This document shows, one piece after another, positions 33,597 to 43,624 of a DNA stretch of 64,000 nucleotides (its first letter is position 1; every line of letters begins with the position of its first letter). Position numbers and translations under genes: made by a program. The stretch is from Hemileia vastatrix (lineage: Eukaryota > Basidiomycota > Pucciniomycetes > Pucciniales > Zaghouaniaceae), in the NCBI GenBank assembly GCA_030280995.1, contig JASXTE010000017.1, forward strand, positions 8,823,998 to 8,887,997. Reading direction: 5' to 3'. The notes under the pieces were generated by a model, which saw only the letters and a list, made by a program, of their open reading frames with translations, was not told the origin of the DNA and did not search any database.

Positions 33597-33910
33597 TTGG
33601 AAAGTCCGTCAAGACTTTAAACTGAACACTATGTCCTTCAGGACTATAAACTGATAATGTGATGTTGGTGTGATTCTGGAAGAGGGCATCCAAAGGGGGA
33701 GTCTCTGAATTTAGTTAAGGAAAGTGTGGGGGTAACTGATGAGCAGGCTGCTCTGTAGAACAGTTACCCCAGAATTTTATTTTATTTATTTTGGTCTTTA
33801 ATGGTTTGATCTCTGGTTCTGTCTTTATTATTTAGGTTTTGAGTCCCCCAAGACTTAAAACTGAGGATGAGTCCCCCAAGACTGTAAACTGAGGAATTTC
33901 TTATGATTGG
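33597..33910 (-). repeat. Structured module and four AGTC...CAGT motifs between the antisense ORFs
   Basis: The stem GGGGGTAACTG (33729-33739) pairs with CAGTTACCCC (33762-33771) around the palindrome GAGCAGGCTGCTC. On either side lie the motifs AGTCCGTCAAGACTTTAAACTG, ending near 33626 (core AAGACTTTAAACTG), AGGACTATAAACTG, CCCAAGACTTAAAACTGAGG and CCCAAGACTGTAAACTGAGG. It sits upstream of the ORF 33050-33448 and downstream of 33971-34573. Confidence 0.75.
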
Positions 33911-33970
33911 ATACATTCAAGAAGTCTGGATATTAGTCAAGCATTTTCATTTCTAAGTCAAAAAGTTCAA

Positions 33971-34573
33971 TCAAGAGTCAAGTGGCAGAAGAGAATCAAG
34001 AGATGAAACAAAGTGTTCAGCATTAGTCTTGAACTGGTGAATGAGGTGTTTTCTTTTCTCAAGGTCCTGTGGATTTCTAGAAGGTGTGGATTGGAAGTAG
34101 TTTAGTAGAAGGTGTTTTTGTTCAGAGGAGTGTTGTGGGAACTTCTCCTTAATGGTGGGTAAGTAGTTACGTGTTAATTGTTCAATGGATCCTACATTAT
34201 CACTGTCAGAAGATGAAGGAACTGAGAAGTCATAAGTTTTAGAAGTAGAAGTAAGGAATAAAAGTTTTTTTTTACCATCAGATGGACCAAGCATGGTGGA
34301 AGTGGTTGTTTTAGTGGTGCTGGCACTCTTCTTTGAAAGGTGTAGTTTGTTGACTAATCTGGGTGTCAGGATGGATGGCCTGGATCTCTTGGTGCTGGTA
34401 GAAGATGGACCAGGTTGAGGTGAAGGTGAAGCTGTTGAAGATGATAATGGACCAGTTCTGAAGCAAGTCATCTTTCTGGATTGGAACACATCACAGGAGG
34501 TTCTGTATGGATGATCTGGTGGTGTGATGATGCAGAATAGATTGTTGCCAATGCAGTATTGGCAAGGGCCCAT
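33971..34573 (-). CDS. Antisense ORF inside gypsy-1: second Zn2Cys6-like protein
   Basis: A 200-codon frame starting MGPCQYCIGNNLFC, then TSCDVFQSRKMTC. The spacing CX2CX6CX12C-X2-F-X6C is that of a Zn(II)2Cys6 domain with the fifth Cys replaced by Phe. A Ser/Thr/Pro-rich segment follows (residues 45-110), then an acidic-Ser patch (VPSSSDSDNVGS) and a helical C terminus (QHSSEQKHLLLNYF, then KRKHLIHQFKTNAEHFVSSL). The match to ORF 33050-33448 (PYRTSCDVFQSRKMTC against PYNRACDSCNSKKKKC) indicates a duplication. The frame is intact. Role unknown: regulator, gag-like protein or passenger gene are possible. Confidence 0.5.
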   Translation of the reverse strand: MGPCQYCIGNNLFCIITPPDHPYRTSCDVFQSRKMTCFRTGPLSSSTASPSPQPGPSSTSTKRSRPSILTPRLVNKLHLSKKSASTTKTTTSTMLGPSDGKKKLLFLTSTSKTYDFSVPSSSDSDNVGSIEQLTRNYLPTIKEKFPQHSSEQKHLLLNYFQSTPSRNPQDLEKRKHLIHQFKTNAEHFVSSLDSLLPLDS

Positions 34574-34643
34574 GTCAGAGGAAGATTTGGAAAGAAAGCT
34601 GAAAAATGGTGGATGTGATGAAGGAGAATGTGGAAATTCACAT

Positions 34644-34655
34644 TTGGAGGGAGGA
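34644..34655 (+). promoter_or_regulatory. Gypsy-1 polypurine tract
   Basis: TTGGAGGGAGGA lies directly before the 3' LTR start TGTGGTC, the expected plus-strand primer position. Confidence 0.8.
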
Positions 34656-35735
34656 TGTGGTCTTCCAACATTGGCAGAGGCCTTTGTTGGTCTGTTTGAG
34701 ACTGTTTTTGTATGTCTTAATTGACATTGGTCAAATAATTATGCATTGTTTTGAATTTACTCAGTGAATATTGGGACTATAAGTATGTTGGTAACACCAT
34801 TGGATAGCCCCGGATTTTCTCTATATTTGATGTCTTGATGATATTTTTCATATTCAAAGTTTTAAGGGGTCATTTGCTCAATTTTCATTTATAAAAGATA
34901 GCTGTTTAAATTTATTTTTTGTGTTTTATGGGCTAACCATAAGTCTTAGGGTTAAGTTCTTAGTACCATTAAGTAGAGCTAATTTGGCTCTATATTTTAT
35001 GTCACAATGTTTTCAAAGCTTAATTTGTGTTTTAAGGGTTTTAGTAGTTGCGGTTGATTTTTCTAAGTATTTTGGGCTTTATTGGAGGTTTTTGTTGGTT
35101 TTCTGGCTTCAGGGAGGTCTGGCCTCTTCTAGGCGGCCTGCCCACCTCAGTCATAGAAGGATGGGGAGCATTCCTAGAGGGTTTTTATTAAATTTGGCTT
35201 TCAAAAGCGCCAAATTTGTTGCTGTGCATGGATTTTTTAGGTGGTTGTCTGTGTGTACATAATGAATAAGACAGTTTGGGGCAACCTTAATTATCATACA
35301 ACCATCTGGTAATTATATCATTGTTTCTCACTCAGTTTTCACTGTTTTTTGGCCCTAATTGTCTGTGTTTGTTGCAAGTTTACTTCTTCATTTAACTCAA
35401 CTTTGGCAACTGGTTTCTCTGGTGTAGCTTTGCAGCCTGCATCAAGTATTATTGCTTTTTTCTGCGCAACAAGTGCACAGTGTTTTGTTTTTCTGGTGTG
35501 GATCTTTCTGAATTTCAGGTTTCTGGTTCTTTGATTCTCAGTGGTCATCTATTGGCTACTGTCTTGACTTGTAAAGCAGTCAAGAAGTGTGTTGGAAGGG
35601 TTATAGTAACATTCTCTAATTTGCTTTAGCAAATAAATCTCACCTGGTATTTCTTAAAGGGACAGGGGTTTTCTCTCCATTTTTACTCCAACCCCCTTGG
35701 TCAAGGCCTGTATCTAGTACTATAGTTTTGTCTAA
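34656..35735 (+). repeat. Gypsy-1 3' LTR
   Basis: Starts TGTGGTCTTCCAACATTGG and ends GTTTTGTCTAA, followed by the target duplication. Same order and length as 21800-22879 with scattered substitutions. Confidence 0.9.
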
Positions 35736-35740
35736 AACGC

Positions 35741-37212
35741 CTCTTTCACTTTTTCATGGTCCGCAGATTTCATTGCCAATGTTTAAGTTTGAGGAATATT
35801 GTAGCTGAAGTCACTTGCCATTGCTTTAATGTGAGCCAAAGAATTGTTCTGTGTTTAAATAATTGAAGGTTTATCAATTTTGATGGTAGCAGCCTAGAAG
35901 TGAAGACCATTTGTACTAGAGAAAAGATTATAGAGCTTTTTAGTGGTACTTACTTGATTTATTGATTCATCTAATAAGTTAGCAGAAGCAGATAAAATTT
36001 CTATATTTAATGAACTACCCCAGAATCTCTGACCTTTCTTTCCTTCTTTATATCCAATGAAAATACATCTCTTAGAACAAGCGTCTAAAGTGGTACACTT
36101 TCTGGAAGGTATATAAATATATGCCTGTGAACCAAAAACCCATAGATGAGCTACAAAGGTTTGTACCCCATAAACAGTTCATATGGCATGGAGATACCAG
36201 TGGAGCTAGGAATACAATTATTGAGATATGATGCACATGCAAAAGCATATTACCAGAAGTTGAGAGACAAACCTTTGTTAAAGAGCAAAGATTGACCCAT
36301 TACTTCTAGTGATCTGTTCTATATTTTGGCTCTACCATTCTGGCGATGCAAATATGGAGTTGTTTGTCTGTTTAAAATCCCTCTAGAGCTGAAAATTTTT
36401 TGAAATTCATTTCCCATGTATTTGCAACTACCATCCATTCAAATGACTTTCACCTTGCAGCCAGTTTTAGTTTCAGCAAATGCACAGAAATAATTGAGGC
36501 AGGGTTCTGTTTCATTTTTTGTTTTAATAATGTATACCCATGTATAACTAGAAAATACATCCCGAGAGGAAAAGACATATTTTCCACCAGACACTGCTTC
36601 CGGCAAAGGACCTATTAGGGGGTATCAATGTTAGAAATCTTCCATTTTAAAATACCTCTTTTTTCCACCAAATCAACCATGATTAGTTTTTCATATATGG
36701 CATATTGTGCTCCAAAAACACCATTTTACTAAGAAATATTGTCAACTCGGTAACTTTATTTTTGTGTTGTTAAATACCTTATAAATAATTACAAATTTCT
36801 AACTTTGATACCCCCTATTAGATCAGTTACAATTAAACTAAGGGGAGAAAAAACATAATTTGAAGAAGTCAGTGTAGGAGAGATTGAAAAACTTGCTAAC
36901 TGACAATCTTCACAGATTTTTGGTGCTTTTTAATTACTGAGATTGTGGCCTGTGGAACTTTTGATCATCAATTTGATATGTTGTTTGCCTACATGTCCTA
37001 AAATTCAATGCCACAAATTGTATTTGTCTGAGAGAGAGTAATTCATAGCCTGATAAAAATGTTTTATTTAAGTCAGGGCAATAAAAAATATTGTCTATTT
37101 GTGTGCACATATTTTTGACTCTATCAATGAGGAATGAACTGCCAATACCAAGAAGAGAGGAACTGCCATTGTTGGCTACAATAACTTTAGAAGGTGTATC
37201 CAATTCCTTATA
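35741..37212 (-). pseudogene. Copia-A integrase and protease remainder
   Basis: From right to left: WLYKELDTPSKVIVANNGSS, LLGIGSSFLIDRVKN, IDNIFYCPDLNKTFLSGYEL (protease C-terminal half, within the open frame 36934-37368), then through stops RQNGRAK and NRSLEVMGQSLLFNKGLSLN (integrase end) and ASYLNNCIPSSTGISMPYEL, KERKVRDSGVV, and so on to the gypsy-1 border. Numerous stops. The frame on the far side of the fold-back element supplies the protease active site. Confidence 0.75.
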
Positions 37213-37617
37213 CAGCCATATTGGTAACTCTTGGTGCAGCAAGCCAACAAAAGGGTAAGTTAGGCACAGCATTTTTGACTGGCAGAGACTGACATATCTG
37301 ACATTTATTACAGATCTGTCAGTGTTTGGAGACCGGTCTATGATCAATCCACACCACCATGCTGCCACCAGGTCTCCCCTACCCAGGTTTCCCTCCTCCC
37401 ATCTACCTCATCCACTCATCTATCCTTTTGATCATATCAACCCCTTCCTCACCATTCTCACCCCTCTCTTCCACCACTACTGGCGCCTGGTTTTCTTTCA
37501 TTGGTAAGATAATATTTGTTTGTTTGTTTTTTTCTTTTTTATTGTATTTTTCCTATTTTCACTGATGTTTTTTTTCTTTTTGCTGTTGTCTCTGCCAGTG
37601 ATAAAGCCAACCTCTCT
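37213..37617 (+). repeat. Fold-back left arm
   Basis: Contains an ORF-like segment MLPPGLPYPGFPPPIYLIHS followed by a GTAAGATAAT donor-like site at about 37504. The right arm has the same on the opposite strand (44000-43830). Continues after the MITE at 42784. Confidence 0.7.
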
Positions 37618-37974
37618 CACTACGCAATATAGGGGGTGGACTTGCTAGCAAGTCCCCAACCTGAACTCATACTGAACTATTGTCAGTGTATCTAGTATTT
37701 AAGTATGATATAAAAGTATTTATTTATGGTCCTACTACTTATTGATAAATGATTTAGTGATTAAACCTCAGGGGAAGACTAATAAAATAGTTATACTCAA
37801 ATAAAACTCACAATACTTAGATTTAAATGCGTGCTAGTGGTGGAAAATAGATGAATATAATAGGGGGTGTCAGTTCTGGCAAATCCGCACTTAACTTAAG
37901 TGCGGATTTCATACCAAATCAGCACTTACAAATCAGCACTTAAATTTTGCAAAAAAGTCACTTATTTCAAAAAA

Positions 37975-38310
37975 GGGTGTCAGTTATGACCTCGAATCAG
38001 CACTTTTTTCCCGTTTTTTTTCACAACCACATTTTGGCCACAAAACATCCCTTCCTTTCTTACCCCATCCCTGTCACATGTGACACACTGACCTTCCTCG
38101 CTACCTACCCATCAATCCTCGGCACACACCCCTTCCTGAAATTTTCAATATTTTGACCAGGCATGTTTACATTCTTTTTTACTTATTTCTTCTACTTCTT
38201 AATCTTTTTTCTGTGGGTGTCAGTTCTGACCTCAAATCAGCACTTTTTTCGTGATTTTTTTTTTCAAAACCACATGTTGGCCACATCATCCCTTTCTTTC
38301 CCATACCATT
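37975..38310 (+). repeat. Duplicated subterminal block in the Harbinger element
   Basis: GGTGTCAGTTATGACCTCGA at about 37975 and GGTGTCAGTTCTGACCTCAA at about 38216 each lead into AATCAGCACTTTTTTC and a CACAACCACATTTTGGCC-like segment. The terminus-like start suggests an internal copy of the element's own end. Confidence 0.7.
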
Positions 38311-38519
38311 TTGTACTCTCCAAATGTCCTCTTTGTGTACTTCATTCACTTGGGTTGGTATTTTGGTTTGTTGCATATTCATTTTTTTTGGAATTTACGG
38401 TGAAAATTTTTTTTTGGATGGCTCATTGGTTTTCTTTCACCAGCTCAACATGAAATCACATATTTTCTGAAATCACATATTTTGTCAGTGATTTTTTTTT
38501 TTCATTCATCCCTCATATC

Positions 38520-39134
38520 CTTTTCCTATTCTCCTCCAACATCCCTCAAACAATTTGGTTTCATTCATTTTGTCATCTCATCTCTCCAGGTAAGTCACTT
38601 TATTCTTTTTTTTTGATTTTTTGATTACTAATTATAATTTTTTTTGTTTTTTTCTGTTTATTTTATTTTTTTTATCTAAATTTTTTTTGTAAGTGGTTAT
38701 TTTGGATTTCAATGGTATAATTAACCTTTTTTTTCTCTCCCTCTTTACTTTCTTTTTTAGCTCCATCACCCTACTCTTCATCCCTCCTTGGCATGGTCAT
38801 TATCCCCCCTTTCCCTTATTTCACTTTTTTTTGGCTCCATTTTATTGAAACACATACATTGCACATTCTTTATGCGTTTCACTTACTCCATATTCAATTT
38901 CCCCACAATTCAAACATCAATCTTTCTCACTCTATTTTTCCTACTTTTCAATCAAGGTAAGTTTCATCTCCCTTTTTTCATGCCTATATGATATCTCATT
39001 CCTTTTATGAAAAGTTCATACTTAAATATATGTATGACTCTTATCTGGATAACAGTGAACTTATAAAACTCCTTTTGATCTCATCTTCATTACCACTTTT
39101 CAAGTTTTTGTAAAATTTTGAAAATCAGACTCGG
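38520..39134 (+). other. Region upstream of the TET-like gene
   Basis: T-rich with several GTAAG donor-like sites (38590, 38958) and pyrimidine-AG acceptors (38757-38760). It may hold the 5' exons of the oxygenase gene, but no conserved N-terminal sequence is recognised. Confidence 0.35.
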
Positions 39135-39137
39135 AAT

Positions 39138-39465
39138 TAGGGTTAGGTTTATTCAAATCTAATGTTCTTTTTACTGAAGATTCTTCTGAAGGCTACCTTT
39201 CATTTCCCACAAACAGATTTGAATTTGATTCAGTGGTTGCTGAGATATTGACCGTTAAAGTTGAGCCTTTTTTTCCCAATTTAAATTTTTATTTCATTTT
39301 TTTATGTAAAAAATTAGGGTTAGGTTTATTTAAATCACATGTCCTTTAACTGAAGATTCTACTAAAGCATATCTTTCATTTCCCTCAAACAGGTTTGAAT
39401 TAGGTTCAGTGGTTGCTGAGATTTTGACCTTTGAAGTTGAGCCTTTTTTCCAAATTTCACTTGTC
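39138..39465 (+). repeat. Direct repeat of about 175 bp, two copies
   Basis: Both start ATTAGGGTTAGGTTTATT and continue with ACTGAAGATTCT, CTTTCATTTCCC, CAAACAG, TCAGTGGTTGCTGAGAT, TTGACC and AAGTTGAGCC. The second copy begins near 39315. Noncoding. Confidence 0.85.
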
Positions 39466-39560
39466 TTATTTCACATTTTTATATTGCATATTTAGAGGAT
39501 AAGGATTCTGAAACTCTTATATGATTATTATCTAGGCATTTCAATTATATAGGCATATAT

Positions 39561-40181
39561 TTGTTGCTCAAGAATATCACTAAAGCTCAAAAAGATGAAG
39601 ATTTTTGCTTATGGGACACTCTACCTTCCTTTAACTCTTTTCTTGCTCTTCGACTCAAAAAGCACTGTATTAAAGCATTTGAAAAAAATCATGAACTTGC
39701 AACCAAAGTTGGAATACCGAATTGGTGTGACTCCGAATGGGAAGATATCAGCCACGAATATCTTTTATTTTCTAATGTTACTGTCACTCATTCTGGATTT
39801 CACAATAAAATTCACACCGATACCAAGGACACCAATTTTCTTACTTTTGGTATATTCTCATATATCAAACCGATTACTGGCCAACCAATACCATCTCCAG
39901 CTAAAATCAAATGACATGGTTTATATTTTCCAGACCACCGGTGCATCATTGATTTTGGTTTGGAAAATGGTATCATCGAAACTATTTGGAATTCTTCTAA
40001 GGATAATCATCAAACGACCAAAGCTCCTCCTGGTTTGGAATCCTGTCAAGATTTAACACATTTTGGTTGCTCATTTCAAATCAGTCATAAGTTGATTCAA
40101 AGAATCAATAAGGTAATGAAAGAAGGTAAAGTTAATCGATTTAAAAAAACTTTATTTAGATCCAAAAAGTATGGGGATTAG
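39561..40181 (+). pseudogene. TET/JBP-like 2OG-Fe(II) oxygenase gene, one in-frame stop
   Basis: One frame with a single TGA at 39912-39914; open upstream to an acceptor-like CTAG near 39536. Landmarks: LWDTLPSFNSFLALRLKKHC, FSNVTVTHSGFHNKIHTDTK with the iron-binding HxD (HTD), LTFGIF, then after the stop HGLYFPDHRCIIDFGLENGI, IETIWNSSKDNHQTT (candidate distal His) and THFGCSFQI, where I remember relatives having an Arg (TRLG-type), so the 2OG-binding Arg may be lost. The family (Tet-like oxygenases of basidiomycetes) is expanded in rusts and often transposon-linked, and its animal members oxidise 5-methylcytosine. Stop and Arg loss suggest a dead copy. Confidence 0.75.
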
Positions 40182-40586
40182 AGTTGTCATCGAAAATTAT
40201 ATATTTTTTCGTAAATTTTTAATAAATATTTTTTATGTATCAATTTCCTCAACTAAAGTAATGGGCCCACGACCTTGTGTTGTATAAATGGTAATCATGA
40301 TAACATTTATTTGTTTCATGGGGTTCCTCTAGCCTATACCTGTGGAAAGTCCCAAACTTTTGTTTCTAGATTTGATCTGCATTTTGGCTTGAGGGATTGT
40401 CATTACTTTAAACTAGGGAAAGTGATATATATTAGATATTTATTTAATAATTTACGTAATTATATTAAATTTAGATGACTTCCACCACTTACTTCAATAA
40501 AATGCAGGGGGGGTATTGCCAAATTTTCAAATCTGACATGTGAAATTGATGACTTAGAAAAATTTTGGTGATATCCACCCCTTGCT
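40182..40586. other. Between oxygenase and transposase remnants
   Basis: AT-rich, with an about 90-bp direct repeat at 40485-40615 (CCACTTACTTCAATAAAATG and CCCTTGCTTCAATAAAATG). Plus-strand codons at 40275-40478 show no known domain. The missing catalytic half of the transposase should lie here but is not found. Confidence 0.4.
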
Positions 40587-41315
40587 TCAATAAAATGCAG
40601 GGGAGAGTATTGCCAATTTTTTAAAACAGATATAGAATTTTTTTGACTTGTAAATATTTTGGTGAAAATTTTTGACGAGAATGTGAAAGTAATTGTTTCC
40701 ACCTTGAGCAGGTTTCTGGCTCAAAGGAATAGCAGTACCATCAACAAAACCAATACATCCTGGGAAGCCCTCTGCTTGCATAACCTGAGATGATTCAAGT
40801 CGCTCTTCTTTTGTTGGCCAGGTGAGAAGTTGAGATTACAAGGAGTTGATGGCAGTGATACATTGTTTGGTATTAGTGTTAACTGAACCATACCCTAAAT
40901 CAAAGACATTTTCTAAATGTTTCAAAGCGTCTCCATTACCATTTGAACCCAAACAACATAGTGTGATGGCCAATTGAATTGAAGGATGTCGTTGTTCTTT
41001 TTGAGAATTATTGTGAAATATGGGATGATCCTAAATAAGCTCAATCAATTTAAGCAAACATTCATGAGAAGTCCTGAACAGCTGTCTAAAACTGGGTGTA
41101 AATAGTTTAAGAAGTGTTTGGATGGTGTACTTGGGGGTATGAAGTACTTGAGGCTTTCTGGGAAGAAGGTAACTTTTCGTGGCCATTTTTGATAAAAAGA
41201 CAAAATCTTCTTCTAGATCAGAATCAGAATCGCAATCAGAGTCCAAGAGCAGTTCAAGAGCCATGAAAGTCATTGCTTTATGTAATTTATCACAATTTGA
41301 AAGTGAGGAAGGCAT
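40587..41315 (-). pseudogene. PIF/Harbinger transposase, truncated
   Basis: The start at 41315 gives MPSSLSNCDKLHKAMTFMAL. After a TAG come HPSIQLAITLCCLGSNGNGD, ALKHLENVFDLGYGSVNTNT, a TAA, WPTKEERLESSQVMQAEGF and GCIGFVDGTAIPLSQKP, all in one frame. The last is the first catalytic Asp motif of DDE_Tnp_4 transposases (G-IGFVDGT-IPL). The region with the second Asp and Glu is missing. Two stops and truncation mean it is inactive. Opposite strand to the oxygenase gene. Confidence 0.8.
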
Positions 41316-41399
41316 AACTCTTATATGATATGATATGAAGATGTAAGTGATGTACGATGTTTTGAGTTATGAAGTGTTATGCTGAGGAGTGCTGCGTAT

Positions 41400-41626
41400 G
41401 AATGGGATGATGCTGACAAATCAGTGAAATCAGCACTTTTGGTTGAGAAAGTGCGGATTTGAGTGAAATAAGTGACTTATTTCATTTTGAAATCCACCTG
41501 TATTGGGGCTAGTGTGTTTTGGAAATACACACTTATTTAAGTGCGGATTTGGTCAAATTTAAGTGCGGATTTGGTCAAATTTAAGTGCGGATTTGTAAGT
41601 GCGGATTTGCCAGAACTGACACCCCC
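41400..41626. repeat. Subterminal AAATCCGCACTTA repeats of the Harbinger element
   Basis: At least five copies of TAAGTGCGGATTTG or close variants lie between 41446 and 41610 on the plus strand. The left end has three or four in the opposite sense (37880-37945). Such arrays are typical transposase-binding sites. Confidence 0.85.
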
Positions 41627-42870
41627 TAATATAGTTATAGCTTATATAAAGATAATATCAATTTATAATGGCTTTATAATATATTTATAGATGCTAATAA
41701 TTGTATTGTAGTGTTTTTTTAAATTGTAGTAAGTGAATGATGATAAATAACCATCAAAATCCCTCCTTATGTATACCCTAATCACCTGGAGTGCACAGAC
41801 CTTTAATCCAGATGATGTCACTGCTATCCCCAGAAATTACAGCACTGTGAGGGCCCATCACCTCCCCATGGCATCCACTTCAAGCAGATTCAACACCCAG
41901 ACCTCCAGTAAGGACCCTCCATCACAATTAATGATAACACAGACCCAAAACATAATTAGAAAATCCAGATAAAAGCAGATACCATAAAGAAACAGGTAAA
42001 ATAAGCAATCCAAAAGAGATTTAATGAAACCCAAAGCATATAAAGGAAACAAATGAAGTGTCCAAGCCCCCAATAACATCCCCAAGCATCCACATTAACC
42101 CAGCAATGACCTCCCAACCCATAAATCCGTGAATATCCATCTAAGGAAGCAGATTAAGTTGTCCAAACTGAGTGTATGCGCCTGATATAGATTTCTATGC
42201 TTCTGTAGGCATTTTGAATCCACTGATTTTGTCCATATGACCTAAAATAAGCAGAAAAACAAAGTTTATAGGCTATTAAGAGGCTAAAACCCACTTATAG
42301 ACCTAAATATACATAATATACTGTATATTTCACTGAATATGAGCTTTATGTATACATTTAAGCTTATATATGTCCATAATTACTTAATATCCCTCAAGAT
42401 AAGTATATTATGACTCCATTAAAACCTTAATAAGTATTATTAGGCTATGGATAAGCTATTTAAACTACTATAAGTTATATAATAGTGTAATAATTATATA
42501 TATATGTATTAAAATAATATATATAATTGTTTTAACCTTATTTTTAAGATATAAGCTTGATTTACTTATGCTTATCTTCTTTTAAGCATAAGAAATACTC
42601 AGTCCTAGGGATATCTAGGCTGACAACTATACTTGAAGACCCACAAAAACTGTTCTGCTGAGTGGTGTTCATCCCTGATTGTATGGTTCCTTTGTCAATA
42701 GCTCAATGTGTGTTCAATCTGTGGTGAATTTGAGTCCAAGGTTGCGGACTTGCTAATAAGTCTTCCCCCCATATTGCGCGGTGTCTGACTCTTGAACACA
42801 ATACTGGATCATCAACTTTAGTATGTTTCATTTATTTCATTTTTTCCATTCTTTTTCTTATTTTTTTTTT

Positions 42871-43624
42871 TGTTTTTATGTCTAGGTACAGATAAAACCA
42901 ACCACTCTGACTCTCCAACAAGATCCTGGATCATAAAATTCCCTGACTCTTTTGAAGAGGAAAATAATTTTTTGGTGAGAAAAACATTGATTTTTGTGTC
43001 AAAAATTCCACTAGCTTTTGTGACTTTGCTGCACCAAAAACACGCCAAACATTATAGCTGTGAGTTTGACTTATGCATTTGAAAGCTTACTCAACTCCTC
43101 ATCTCCAACATGTGTTGCCTTGCTCATTTTATTTCTAATCTCTCCAACCAACTCTCACTTCCTTGTTTGACTTCCCATGAATTTTAAGTTTTGCTAGAAT
43201 TAGAGTAGATAAATATTTGATGAATATATATACATATGTATATGTTGAAGAAATGCCAGGAAAATGAAATAATCTAGGTGAGAGTTAGTAAGATAAGAAA
43301 ATGATGCACTTCAAAAACTTATTAAGAGTTTTGGTCAAAGTCATATAAAGGCTATGAGTTTTAGAGTCTCCCAATAACCTTTAACAAATTATACATAGTC
43401 TTGTGAGTATTTCTCAAAAGCTTATATCTATGAGTGCGCTACCAACCTAGAAATAGATTAAGGCCACTCAAGTAAGTGACATGTATTGCATGAGATAACT
43501 AAAAAACTAAAAGAACCTTTAGTATTTCTCAGAAGCCTATATCTATGAGTGTGCTACCAACCTAAAGGTAGCAGAACAAGAGTTTGGTGGTGGCTTCAGA
43601 AATAAAAGGAGAAGAAAAATTAAC
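42871..43624. other. Loop of the fold-back element
   Basis: Contains a direct repeat at 43405-43455 and 43519-43571 (AGTATTTCTCARAAGC, then ATCTATGAGTGYGCTACCAA) and a 70-codon ORF (42870-43082; DSPTRSWIIKFPDSFEEEN) of unknown meaning. No transposase. Confidence 0.5.

Larger units (their letters stand above)
21800..35735 (+). mobile_element. Gypsy-1: complete Ty3/gypsy element, 13.9 kb, TSD AACGC
   Basis: Two LTRs of about 1.08 kb, primer-binding site, gag, protease, RT/RNase H, integrase, a long 3' noncoding region with structured repeats, three antisense ORFs and a polypurine tract. The target duplication AACGC (extending to AAACGC) is at 21794-21799 and 35735-35740. The copia-A frame reads KEAF before and NKEIAMRSH after the insert when one copy of the duplication is removed. 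Coding parts carry stops and shifts, and the two LTRs have diverged, so the insertion is not recent. Confidence 0.9.
37863..41626. mobile_element. PIF/Harbinger-like element, 3.76 kb, carrying a TET-like oxygenase gene
   Basis: Termini GGGGGTGTCAGTTCTGGC and complement, about 30 bp of perfect inversion continuing into repeats of AAATCCGCACTTA (subterminal). Flanked by TAATA on both sides; because of A/T-rich ambiguity a 3-bp AAT duplication with termini starting AGGGGG also fits. The empty site is seen in the related LTR at 13709. Contains a broken Harbinger transposase on the minus strand and a TET/JBP-like oxygenase on the plus strand. Innermost of five nested layers. Confidence 0.85.
37681..42625 (-). 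repeat. Solo chromovirus LTR, TSD ACTAT, split by a Harbinger element
   Basis: TGTCAGTGTATC at 37681 and CTAGGCTGACA at 42625 are the ends; ACTAT flanks it at 37676-37680 and 42626-42630. The LTR sequence (37681-37862 and 41627-42625, about 1.18 kb) is very close to 13540-14713. With both termini and a target duplication but no internal region it is a solo LTR left by LTR-LTR recombination. Confidence 0.9.
37618..42783. mobile_element. CACTA-type MITE, TSD TCT, split by an LTR
   Basis: CACTACGCAATATAGGGGGT at 37618 and CCCCCCATATTGCGCGGTG at 42783 are its ends; TCT precedes and follows. The inner parts GTGGTGTTCATCCCTGATTG and the rest match the other MITEs. The insertion at 37681-42625 splits it. 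It sits in the left arm of the fold-back element. Confidence 0.9.

Noticed and set aside
33727..33771. CTGATGAG followed by GAA between paired arms, recalling a hammerhead ribozyme core
   Set aside because: The flanking arms pair directly with each other across the core, so the three-way junction (stem III and cleavage site) cannot form, and other copies lack the CTGATGAG word.
38788..38991. 67-codon hydrophobic ORF upstream of the oxygenase
   Set aside because: Composition follows T-rich DNA; no conserved feature or clear splice link to the oxygenase frame.
39138..39335. TTAGGGTTAGG-like words, possible telomeric repeat
   Set aside because: Only two units, embedded in an unrelated 175-bp direct repeat.
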